Made by a program: the position numbers and the translations under genes
In this document: in pieces, positions 27,101 to 33,205 of the stretch
Position numbering within the stretch: position 1 is the stretch's first letter
Layout: every line of letters begins with the position of its first letter
Assembly: GCA_049115695.1 (NCBI GenBank)
Contig: JAGDZR010000007.1
Span: 1-64,000 of the forward strand
Direction of reading: 5' to 3'
Origin: JAGDZR01 sp049115695
GTDB taxonomy: Bacteria; Bacteroidota; Bacteroidia; Cytophagales; Cyclobacteriaceae
DNA length: 64,000 nt
Notes under the pieces: generated by a model
Databases searched by the model: none
What the model saw: only the letters and a program-made list of their open reading frames with translations
Told to the model about the DNA's origin: nothing

Positions 27101-28196
27101 CTAGCTTAAAATGAGAAACATCATTATCAGCATCTGTTGCGATAAATGTACCTACCAACGTTCCTGTAGGTTTATTCTCACTAATTGTATCATAGTCAAG
27201 TGATAGATTGGAAGGTGAAGAACCAACATCTGCCCCAACTAAAGCAAGTTCATTGGCATAAAAATCCGTTACTGTGCCATTTGTTGTCATGTAAAAACTC
27301 ATGAAAATAGAGTCACCTGAATTTGCATCATAAGGAATGTCGAGTGAGAAATCAGTGTACACTGACTTATCAGAGGTAATCCAAAGGGTATCGGTATTGG
27401 CATCTGTCTGAGAGCCATAACCACCACTCGAAACGATAATGAAGGCCGTATCAGCAACAGATCCATTCATCTTGTACTTCCCTTCAAAAGCAGTTGGAGA
27501 ACTCCCACAATATATGGTGGTTGCCACATCTGCAAAACCTTGATATAAACCAGATCTGGAGTGTAGTCGCAATCCATTAATATAACTCACGTTGACTTCT
27601 GTTCCTAAAAGTTGAGCAAACGCTAAGCTGGTGTAGGGTTTCCAGCCCAATGGTGTGGTATATTTAATAAGCCCATCAAAATCACCTAATCCAAGGACTC
27701 CATAATTGGGTATAGAATGTACGGAATATTCGGAAGACCCAAAATCGTGCAAGAAACATTCTCCTGGTGAAAATTTTGAAGTCGCGGTAATATTAAGAAA
27801 AAATGGATTATCATCAGGATCGTCTGAAACTATGGAAAGTGTCACACCATAGGTTGATAGCATTTCCGGCTTAAATTTTAAACCAAAAACTACAGTATCA
27901 TCAGGGGCCAAAACCGATCCTGACAAATCTGTATCCAAGATGAATTCATCATATAAACCTGAAAGCGTAATGGCATTAGTTGCAGCCAGCGTAAGATCAG
28001 TCGTTCCTGTATTGGTGATAATAAAGTAATTTGATGCAGAGTCTCCAATAATTACATCATTATAGTCAAAGCTATCTCCAGATGTGAACGCAGCGCCACC
28101 ATTGGATACACTTATAGACGGGTTGGCATTGAGGGTGCATAAAGAAAAAAGGAGCACATTACAAAGCAAAATTTTAAGGTGTAATTGTTTAGTCAT
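21147..28196 (-). CDS. Giant secreted cadherin-like/beta-propeller protein with T9SS type A sorting domain
   Basis: 2349 residues. Signal peptide 1-~24. Residues ~25-135 resemble an ASH-type immunoglobulin-like domain (F-I-I-T-N-T-G-T-T-D-L-T-L). A globular region ~140-320 follows. Two cadherin-like repeats (~325-520) precede a ~700-residue stretch (~525-1255) of repeats of the type G-N-I-Y-V-S-G-x-F / D-D-x-F-V-x-x-F, as in SBBP beta-propellers. About nine more cadherin-like repeats (~1260-2255) share I-x-E-N, G-T-V-I/V-G, D-E-D and N-Y-E-x-D-S. An Asp-rich linker leads to the C-terminal domain (N-I-H-P-N-P-T, V-Y-L-I-K-V), a type A signal for T9SS export and surface anchoring. The many Asp suggest calcium binding. 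It lies between two HisKA_2 kinase genes and has its own terminator. Confidence 0.88.
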   Translation of the reverse strand: MTKQLHLKILLCNVLLFSLCTLNANPSISVSNGGAAFTSGDSFDYNDVIIGDSASNYFIITNTGTTDLTLAATNAITLSGLYDEFILDTDLSGSVLAPDDTVVFGLKFKPEMLSTYGVTLSIVSDDPDDNPFFLNITATSKFSPGECFLHDFGSSEYSVHSIPNYGVLGLGDFDGLIKYTTPLGWKPYTSLAFAQLLGTEVNVSYINGLRLHSRSGLYQGFADVATTIYCGSSPTAFEGKYKMNGSVADTAFIIVSSGGYGSQTDANTDTLWITSDKSVYTDFSLDIPYDANSGDSIFMSFYMTTNGTVTDFYANELALVGADVGSSPSNLSLDYDTISENKPTGTLVGTFIATDADNDVSHFKLAFGSTTYFDLFNDGKLYTLQELNHESFNGNITVEVYDSGGHVYEEDFVIKVVDIAESPTNIILSEKFLNESFNKGTEVGQLLPEDEDDVNSFTFSLVDGEGDSDNDRFSITGDKLYTNDQFDAETEDSLSIRVHVNNDDLFEIDTTIIIRVSDNYDLHDGTASDLGEFIAGEELLHGVAVDSFGNIYTSVYIDDEVSFGDSTYTQEDVLVVYDTEKNLQYSRPGIFPKLQIDSANIYHLHNGKLNKLDSLGEEMWSVLPSSLQTSSIYFKPSIQGFKLLDDGIIVAGRDAYSSALIIAKYGYDGEFLWSKPLALSNTSYSLLFRDIAVNESHIALSVTMSPTSLTQNGVTVTNSSGKYSAALLVLNEDGELLWGESFHHGISSLTAAGDVAFDETGNVYVSGAFKGVISFDGNSLGSPGEGFASYYAKYTPDGTYSYSRSIADANESLVFQNLVTTSDSVYLFGYEQETKASYIRSYHHDGTFGTFQSILGAHVTSKEMVLGPDDELIISGHFTDGSLTFGSDDSEVSGDDGFGQDAFVASFSDIHTDEFGLFFQSKGGNYFWADVDLGPDNKTYVVGQLSGQVEFDDQPYESGGDDDILVGCFSADGSLDWIKRFGQSGNQRGLKLEVLESGDIYIFGSYDRQFQFDGSIPVFNYTDNVDNYFMAKLETNGTISWKQEFWNLDDYFLELDSDEDIIIAGNFEDSTVVDGLVLKATGDDDGFVTKVTTAGVVDWTKQTDVIAEMDVYLDDVYYFSESALIKLNADGTVVATNADDFTFGDHEPLAMEVNSSGVSMLNYVEYTSGSFKYLQEYDFDLELQYSNETANSYYSFEGKGDFFIGYNTNNILELYSKDISLLNSYSAHVANFDISDNADTIVFIPGSNSKSFKYVTINEGPEDFKIDEKGWDEDSLGFHGLIDFEGDLTFSLEVGSGTVELEQDSLFIIGATNFEMDSTIDLRIRAYDSFGGTISRSFEIGVNDIPEHPTDISAVTIPLSEMNAAGKAAFALSTSDEDLNESFTYQLVKNSSYPLDSLFFVDGDSIRVNQTLNYEDFSLGGTSIFLTIEVQVTDKDGLSRSETLSVRLNNVNESPGGVMLETDTIDENLSSLVISNLEVEDPDGSAFQKSVTYTLVDGTGSDDNDKFHVSGNQLRRNNTFNPNFEEDSLLHIRILVDDSQDAYAGVESMRQIVVRDLNEHPISDDVTLSNDTIKENSPVGTVIGIVQIEDEDFNEIYSLSLTSTTDSIYFYLDGDTLKSNKEEDFEGLLNSGYKRLVSIKYDDGRGYARTKSFDIHIENVPEGPSEIYAKDHRAGTKDAIGENDVDYISLVALDADKGAIPHKYGFQLVVGDGDDDNDEFTIDGYNLTRNAGVFNFEEDSIYNIRVKVSDSLSDISIEVPLVFRVLDESESISGWTLDGVRIDTSKIEMFENLAVGTSLGKIAVVDEDYGDEYVITVDDFWANEFEVDNDQQLRVKKVFDKEGVQPTNQVVMLIASKVNSSETYTRNISIEVLDVNEAPRIESLSATAQVQENLIGDGFYTYGFDPEYDNISYSLVEGEGDDYNDYFSFDQGSNWLSTVDSLNYEQASQVTIRVRLSDSLENNADSVLTIAVSDVNEAPRNLVLSNAEVNENEEFGTVVGTLSAMDEDAGDSYYFEFNNNEFNDNNKFSIQDSSLITNTIFDYETDSIYEVHVVAIDNSGFNSEVRRFIVRVLNVDEGFELSNNRVDENAGATNIGTLTSTVSGMTYSLVAGEGDINNASFEIVGDQLNSLESFNYEESDSLSVRVEGVSAEGSIVEILTILVTDVNEVITDVSLSNMLIQENLDSGTEVGTVIIEDEDEDDSYTISVTSDENFTILAGALVSTRLFNYERERTVSVEVTVSDEAGHAMTKTFEIAIENDPSDDDSEQDLAGVDNILLNIHPNPTMQFINVLDGVSRKSTYQVLDVSGKLYLSGKLDQKRIDVSNLNHGVYLIKVIDDQKHFSARFIKQ

Positions 28197-28272
28197 TCTG
28201 ATTCAGGATTTAGTAATTATCAACACCTTAAACTAACACCACAGGGTAATCGTAACCAGTTTTTCTTTGTAA

Positions 28273-28329
28273 ACAACAGTTATACTTTGTGAACGACAAG
28301 TTATGAGCTACAAATTATGACACTGTTGT
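28273..28329. promoter_or_regulatory. Repeat-rich regulatory region upstream of the giant gene
   Basis: TGAACGACAAGTTA (28290-28303) and TGAGCTACAAATTA (28304-28317) are adjacent 14-bp copies, 11 of 14 identical. ACAGTTATA (28276-28284) and CAAGTTATG (28297-28305) lie 21 bp apart. ACAACAGT (28273-28280) and ACTGTTGT (28322-28329) form an outer inverted repeat. GACAAGTTATGAGC at 28295-28308 is shared with the region upstream of 33055. The cluster begins 77 bp before the giant gene's ATG. No exact TAnnTTTG is seen between them. Confidence 0.5.
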
Positions 28330-28368
28330 AAATGAAATCTGCTTTAACAAATAACTCTTTTAAGATTC

Positions 28369-30501
28369 TTACCGAACGAAAAACTCCACTTTGACAAACA
28401 TTCCCTTGTCAGAATTGCGCGTCACTGAACCATCAAAACTATCAACCAGACTATCTATAATACTCCAGCCAAACCCTTTCTTCATATCCTTGACTCCTGG
28501 GCCATTGTCCTGACAGGTCAATATGCACTTTCCGCCTGCCGAATTCATTGAAACGAAGAGCACCGGGTTTTCCACCTGAGGAAATGCATATTTCACACTA
28601 TTTGTGATCAACTCGTTCAAGATCAATCCAACAGAAATCATCAGATCCAGTTCCACTGTTTCCACTTTGAATTGGTACTCGACTTGTGGTCTCTTATGGG
28701 TCTGTGTACTGATCACCAAATCTATCAGACGCGGCACATAGGACTTTATTTCCACAGAGTGGTAATTATCATTCTGATAAAGGTGTTCGTGTATCAATCC
28801 AATGGTATGAATGCGATTTTGTGTCAGTTGCAAAATTTCCGCAGGATCACGATCATCCAGTCTTCTAGCCTGCATACTCAAGATACTCGAAACCATCTGG
28901 AGGTTATTCTTGACCCTATGGTGAATTTCTCTGAGTAGCATTTCGTTTTGGTCACTTCTATGCGTGATTTCCTTGTTTAATTGATGTATCCGCTTGTTTC
29001 TAGTCACTACCTTGACCAGCAGGATTAAGACAATCATAAAACCGATCAGAATCACTAGAATATAGTCTCTTTGCACACGTTCCTTTTCTGAGATATTCTT
29101 ATTTTCTCTAGACAATCGATCTATTTCCATGGCCTTTACGTTCAATTCCATTTTTGCCTTGTATTCCTCACTTTCGCGATAAACTTCAGCTTCCATTTCA
29201 GCAATAATGATAGCTGTATACTGTTGGAAATAAGTCAATGCTTTTACATGATCACCTAGGGCCTCCTGTATGTCGTAAAGAACTTTCAAGGCTTGCTTTC
29301 TCTGGAGGAATGAACCCAGCTCTTCAGCAAGTTCTAATGCCTTAACACCATATGTATTGGAAACATTCACCTTACCTAATAATAGGTTCGTCTCAGCTAT
29401 CAATGCAAAGAATCGAGACTTACTTGCCCTATGTCCAATCGAATCCGCAAACACTATTCCTTGTTCATAGAGAGCCAACGCTTGCAGTGGTCTTGACTGT
29501 TCTCGTTCAATATTGGCCAACTTGTAAATCAACGAACCAAAAGGAGCCAGCATTCTTTCCGCTAAAAGGCCATCCCAGCATTGCTCATAATAATATTTGG
29601 CTGAGTCAAGTTGCCCTAACTGCATAAAACCATCTCCAATGTCGATAAGCTCTAACAGGTATCGTGAATTAATACCGATTTGCTGGAACATGGCTGAAGA
29701 TCTATGAAAGTAACTAAATGCACTATCATACTCCTCAATCAACTGATAGAGTGCTCCAACCTCGGAAATTGCCATTGCCAACCGAAAGGTGTCCGTTAAT
29801 TGCTCAAGCTCTCTAATCTTTGACATTTTATCCTTCATTATACTTCCCACCACAAATTCATTGCTATGAATGTCCGTATTGAGATGTGCTGAATTCGCCT
29901 GATCTATCAGCGAAGAGTAACGCACTTCATATCTCAATCCATCCACAATCAACCTGATCGCTTCTTCAAAGTTCCCGATTGCACGATTCACCAGCCCCAG
30001 ATTATTCATGACCCGTGAAATATTGGACGAGTCTGCAATAGATTCAAAATAATCCAGGGATTCACCCAATAATACAAGGGCCGTGTCATAATCAGATGTA
30101 TAGTAATAGGTCAACCCAAACGTGTTCAATGATTCTGCTAATAATTTGGAAGCTGAGAGTTTTCTGAAAATATCAATGGCCTGAACCAATGCAATTCGTG
30201 AATTTGGATAATCTGCATGAAACCAATGCGTCATGCCGATCCGTTGGTACGCTTTCGCAATGCCAAGGTGATAATCCAAATCCTCAGCTAGCTGCAGAGA
30301 TCGATTAGCAAACTCGAGGCATTTGTAATAATCCAAACTGGTATACCAGGCTGAAAATTCGTAGAGAATATCAACTTGCTGCAATGGATCATTCGTTTGT
30401 TGCAAGACATTCTCAAGACTATCTAGCGTTGATTTGGCACTCAATGTCATTGAACCAATGACCAACACAATAACCAATGTTAGTGAAAATAGCCTTTGCA
30501 T
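28369..30501 (-). CDS. TPR-containing sensor histidine kinase, HisKA_2 type (kinase 2)
   Basis: 710 residues. Signal peptide 1-~22, TPR-like repeats ~45-430 (A-L-V-L-L-G-E-S-L-D-Y-F, F-E-E-A-I-R-L-I-V-D-G-L), a coiled segment, a membrane helix ~475-497, a HisKA_2 domain with His near residue 526 (E-I-H-H-R-V-K-N-N-L-Q-M-V-S-S-I) and a HATPase (N-E-L-I-T-N-S-V-K-Y, D-N-G-P-G). Same plan as kinase 1, but the two are clearly diverged, so the pair is an old duplication or two recruited paralogues. No regulator gene is adjacent; it may also signal to the LytTR protein at 18127. It lies upstream of the giant gene on the same strand, 172 bp away. Confidence 0.9.
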   Translation of the reverse strand: MQRLFSLTLVIVLVIGSMTLSAKSTLDSLENVLQQTNDPLQQVDILYEFSAWYTSLDYYKCLEFANRSLQLAEDLDYHLGIAKAYQRIGMTHWFHADYPNSRIALVQAIDIFRKLSASKLLAESLNTFGLTYYYTSDYDTALVLLGESLDYFESIADSSNISRVMNNLGLVNRAIGNFEEAIRLIVDGLRYEVRYSSLIDQANSAHLNTDIHSNEFVVGSIMKDKMSKIRELEQLTDTFRLAMAISEVGALYQLIEEYDSAFSYFHRSSAMFQQIGINSRYLLELIDIGDGFMQLGQLDSAKYYYEQCWDGLLAERMLAPFGSLIYKLANIEREQSRPLQALALYEQGIVFADSIGHRASKSRFFALIAETNLLLGKVNVSNTYGVKALELAEELGSFLQRKQALKVLYDIQEALGDHVKALTYFQQYTAIIIAEMEAEVYRESEEYKAKMELNVKAMEIDRLSRENKNISEKERVQRDYILVILIGFMIVLILLVKVVTRNKRIHQLNKEITHRSDQNEMLLREIHHRVKNNLQMVSSILSMQARRLDDRDPAEILQLTQNRIHTIGLIHEHLYQNDNYHSVEIKSYVPRLIDLVISTQTHKRPQVEYQFKVETVELDLMISVGLILNELITNSVKYAFPQVENPVLFVSMNSAGGKCILTCQDNGPGVKDMKKGFGWSIIDSLVDSFDGSVTRNSDKGMFVKVEFFVR

Positions 30502-30529
30502 AATATGGTATTTCCCGAGGTACAGTTCA

Positions 30530-30537
30530 CAAAAATA
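30530..30537 (-). promoter_or_regulatory. Candidate -7 element for kinase 2
   Basis: On the minus strand TATTTTTG fits TAnnTTTG, 28 bp before the ATG. The nearest TTTG upstream is 24 bp away, longer than usual. Confidence 0.35.
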
Positions 30538-30650
30538 TCAAGCTTTCACGTCATACATTACCAAACAAGCGATGATCAATGTCACACTACCTGAATTTTG
30601 AAATGTCCGTGAAATTACTGAGATTATGTTCACATCAAACTAACATTTCA

Positions 30651-30821
30651 ATGGATTCTATTTTTTACGTAATTCACCTCGTTTGTGCCATTTGGGTCAT
30701 CTACGATGTAGTAGCCAACCAAAAAGGCATGAGCGGAGGAACCAAAGCAATCTGGGTCATCTGCGCCTTGTTATTCAGCATCATCACCGCCATTGTATAC
30801 TACTTCATGAAGAAAAAATAG
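30651..30821 (+). CDS. Small membrane protein, PLDc_N-like
   Basis: 56 residues from the ATG at 30651; longer in-frame starts (from 30579) lack support because the conserved part begins here. Two membrane helices (residues 2-17 and 32-52) flank a short W-V-I-Y-D-V motif and a Gly-rich turn. This matches the phospholipase D nuclease N-terminal (PLDc_N) fragment often found as a stand-alone small protein; no catalytic HKD domain is present. Function unknown. A terminator follows. Confidence 0.65.
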   Translation: MDSIFYVIHLVCAIWVIYDVVANQKGMSGGTKAIWVICALLFSIITAIVYYFMKKK

Positions 30822-30841
30822 CCCTTTATCTTAAACTGAAG

Positions 30842-30873
30842 AAAAGCGACTATTAACGCATAGCCGCTTTTTT
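30842..30873. terminator. Bidirectional intrinsic terminator
   Basis: AAAGCG-A-CTAT, loop TAACGC, ATAG-C-CGCTTT then a T run on the plus strand. The opposite strand gives a shorter T stretch (CTTTTC). It ends 6 bp before the stop of the minus-strand gene and probably serves both converging genes. Confidence 0.75.
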
Positions 30874-30878
30874 AATGA

Positions 30879-32006
30879 CTATTCCTCAATTCCCAACTGC
30901 TCCTTTCTTACTTTCATACTATCCTTCATGATAGCTGTGGTATAGGATAAGGCCGGTTTCCATTCTTCCATTTGAGTGGTTATCCCTTCAGCTTTATCAA
31001 AATTTCCTGTGACCAGATACAAGTTGTAGCTCGACTGAAATAATGGTGCTGCCATCACTGGCTCAATTCTTCCATCCTTTTTGTCTTTATAGTTCCCCTC
31101 CTCTAATATTTGCAGATATTGAGCAGCGCACGATTCAATCTCTTTGGTCAGGGATTCATCAGGAAGTGACATGTTTTCTTCGATTGATTCCAGCGCCTTT
31201 TTTGCGCGACCTTTCAAGGCTTCAATATCACTAAAGTCAACTTTCTTAGAACTCTTAAGAAATGCCAGGCTCGCGGATACCGGCACCTTTACATTACTGC
31301 TGAATGACTCAGTCATGGCCGTTATTTCTTCGAGATGCTCAACAATACTCTCATTGGACTTTATTTTCAATAACCCCGATGGACTAATTTCTTCACTATT
31401 GTAACGCGCATTTTCAGGCATTACCAGTTTGGTACTATGCACCATTGAACCTGGGGTCTTATCCAGAGACCCCATGGGATACATCACTAGCTCACCATCA
31501 GCATACTTAAAGGTCAAAAGTATGGGGTATGAATAGAATACTCCAGCTATATAGCTGCTCGAATTGGGTAATTTTGAAAAATTGGTTGTAACACCCAGCC
31601 TCCATGGGGCCGCTTTAAATGCAACAACCACATCCGCACTACTTTCGTCCTCTACTTTTTCAAGAGGTAATTCAAAGCGAGTTTCAGCATAATTTTTCAC
31701 CTTCTCTAATCCAGGAGGATCAGCATTGAACTCTATTTGTACTGAATAGTCAAACTGCTTAAACATTTTAGCTCGCTGTTCGAAATCAAAGGTCCTGCTA
31801 GCGCCTGACAATTCTGTGTCTTCGTATTGATCAAATGTAACGTAATAAGTCTGTGTACCTTCTTTTAGCTGATAGGGATTTGGCTTACTCATGGTCAACT
31901 CAACAGTTTCCCATACCACATTTTTCTGAGCACTTGAATCAAGGAAAATTCCAATTGTTAATATGGCAAGGAAACTTCGAAGACTTCTATTCTTTAATTT
32001 TTTCAT
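30879..32006 (-). CDS. Secreted protein of unknown function
   Basis: 375 residues with a signal peptide (basic start, hydrophobic core, cut near S-S-A-Q). The mature N-terminal half looks beta-rich (Q-T-Y-Y-V-T-F-D-Q-Y); the C-terminal part is helical with a TPR-like stretch (N-L-Y-L-V-T-G-N-F-D-K-A-E). I recognise no family. It starts 35 bp after the stop of the gene at 33055, with no promoter-like sequence in the gap, so the two form an operon. Confidence 0.65.
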   Translation of the reverse strand: MKKLKNRSLRSFLAILTIGIFLDSSAQKNVVWETVELTMSKPNPYQLKEGTQTYYVTFDQYEDTELSGASRTFDFEQRAKMFKQFDYSVQIEFNADPPGLEKVKNYAETRFELPLEKVEDESSADVVVAFKAAPWRLGVTTNFSKLPNSSSYIAGVFYSYPILLTFKYADGELVMYPMGSLDKTPGSMVHSTKLVMPENARYNSEEISPSGLLKIKSNESIVEHLEEITAMTESFSSNVKVPVSASLAFLKSSKKVDFSDIEALKGRAKKALESIEENMSLPDESLTKEIESCAAQYLQILEEGNYKDKKDGRIEPVMAAPLFQSSYNLYLVTGNFDKAEGITTQMEEWKPALSYTTAIMKDSMKVRKEQLGIEE

Positions 32007-32041
32007 TTTATGATATTTAAATCAATTGATATACTCTTTTC

Positions 32042-33055
32042 TTAATTCCTGAAAACTGCAGTACAAATCTCCACTGAAATCGACTGCACTTGATCAGCAT
32101 TATCTATCGGTGATTTAGTAGCTATTACAAATTCTTGTGATCCACCTGGAGCGATGTTGGGATTTAATCTCATCGGTTGACCCCCAGATCCTGAAATTTC
32201 ATTCAATACCGCATTATTACCATCCAACAAGGTGGCTTTTACATTGCCAGCATAAAGGGTCAATTCCGAATTATTGGTAATTGTGATATAGAGGCTTGGA
32301 CTTGTGCCTGCCATCCTGACCTCCCCTTTTGCAACCAGTTTCTCATGTGCTTCCATTTCGCTTAGCACAAGTGACTTCTTGTCTTTAAGGGTAGGTTCAT
32401 CTGGCAATAATTTAGAAAACTCATCCAGTTGTGCTATTGCACCCTTGTAATCCGCACATTTGCCCATTGGCCACAAGTACTTCTTTTCAAACCCCAGACT
32501 GAGTTTGGAAGAAAGATCCTTCTTCAATTTGTCAGCTGATTCTTTTTCTTTCAATGCTTTGAGCCCGATAAGCACTAGTCCATCAGCATCAGTATCGAGA
32601 CTAAAACTAATGGGCTTGAACTTTGCCTCACTGATACCAATGGCAGCTAGTATCTCTGGCAAGTCCTCCTTAGTAGCATCTGGCATTTTCTTCTCCATCA
32701 TAGCGAGTAATTGATCCGCCGTTGGCATGCCTCGCCCAGCAAATGGGCTATTTTCTTCAATTGAAACGGTGCTAATGACCGACTGACCTCCTTCTTCCCC
32801 AGTTTTTTTAAAAACAAAAAACTGATCATTGAATGTCCTAAAGGCACTAGACATGGCTGACTCTGGAAACAAGCCAGTAAATGTCTTTTCATCCATCAAT
32901 TCCTTATCATCTGCAGATAACAGGGCATAAGCTTCTGAATATTTCTGTGAATTGATTTTGCCAATAAAGTCATTTACGCTCTCCTGAGCGAGGATTGGGC
33001 CGCTCAACCACAGCATAAATAAGAGTGAAACGATACTTCTAAGTTTGTGAGTCAT
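32042..33055 (-). CDS. Secreted protein of unknown function
   Basis: 337 residues with a clear signal peptide (cut after I-L-A-Q). The N-terminal ~100 residues (N-D-F-I-G-K-I-N-S-Q-K-Y-S-E-A-Y-A-L-L) weakly recall DUF3887/DUF4878-type folds that bear an exported alpha/beta domain. The C-terminal ~90 residues form a beta-sandwich-like segment (L-Y-I-T-I-T-N-N-S-E-L-T-L-Y-A-G). First gene of a two-gene operon. Its upstream region carries the shared element described at 33107-33145. Confidence 0.65.
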   Translation of the reverse strand: MTHKLRSIVSLLFMLWLSGPILAQESVNDFIGKINSQKYSEAYALLSADDKELMDEKTFTGLFPESAMSSAFRTFNDQFFVFKKTGEEGGQSVISTVSIEENSPFAGRGMPTADQLLAMMEKKMPDATKEDLPEILAAIGISEAKFKPISFSLDTDADGLVLIGLKALKEKESADKLKKDLSSKLSLGFEKKYLWPMGKCADYKGAIAQLDEFSKLLPDEPTLKDKKSLVLSEMEAHEKLVAKGEVRMAGTSPSLYITITNNSELTLYAGNVKATLLDGNNAVLNEISGSGGQPMRLNPNIAPGGSQEFVIATKSPIDNADQVQSISVEICTAVFRN

Positions 33056-33106
33056 GAGATAATTGTTTGATTTTCAACAATCTCCTCACAATGCACTTGA
33101 TACCCT

Positions 33107-33145
33107 ATGACAAGTTCATGAGCGACATGAATTTACCCATGAGCG
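33107..33145. promoter_or_regulatory. 21-bp-spaced direct repeats upstream of the secreted-protein operon
   Basis: CATGAGCG occurs at 33117-33124 and 33138-33145, exactly 21 bp apart. On the gene's strand this is CGCTCATG twice. ATGA recurs at 33107, 33118, 33127 and 33139, close to the helical repeat. The spacing fits two sites for a LytTR dimer. GACAAGTTCATGAGC (33109-33123) matches GACAAGTTATGAGC before the giant gene apart from one extra base. The region lies 51-90 bp before the ATG at 33055. Confidence 0.5.
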
Positions 33146-33205
33146 TAAACATTTTTGCCTTGAACAACTAGTGTGTTAATATAACTTGGTAAACATCCGA
33201 CCAAC

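Noticed and set aside
21147..28196. Minus-strand giant gene as a chimera of two genes or an assembly join
   Set aside because: One unbroken frame with signal peptide at one end and sorting domain at the other; repeats on both sides of the propeller are of the same kind.
28197..28368. A CRISPR-like or small-RNA array in the repeat-rich gap before the giant gene
   Set aside because: Repeats are only 14 bp, adjacent or irregularly spaced, with no spacers and no cas genes; a regulatory cluster fits better.
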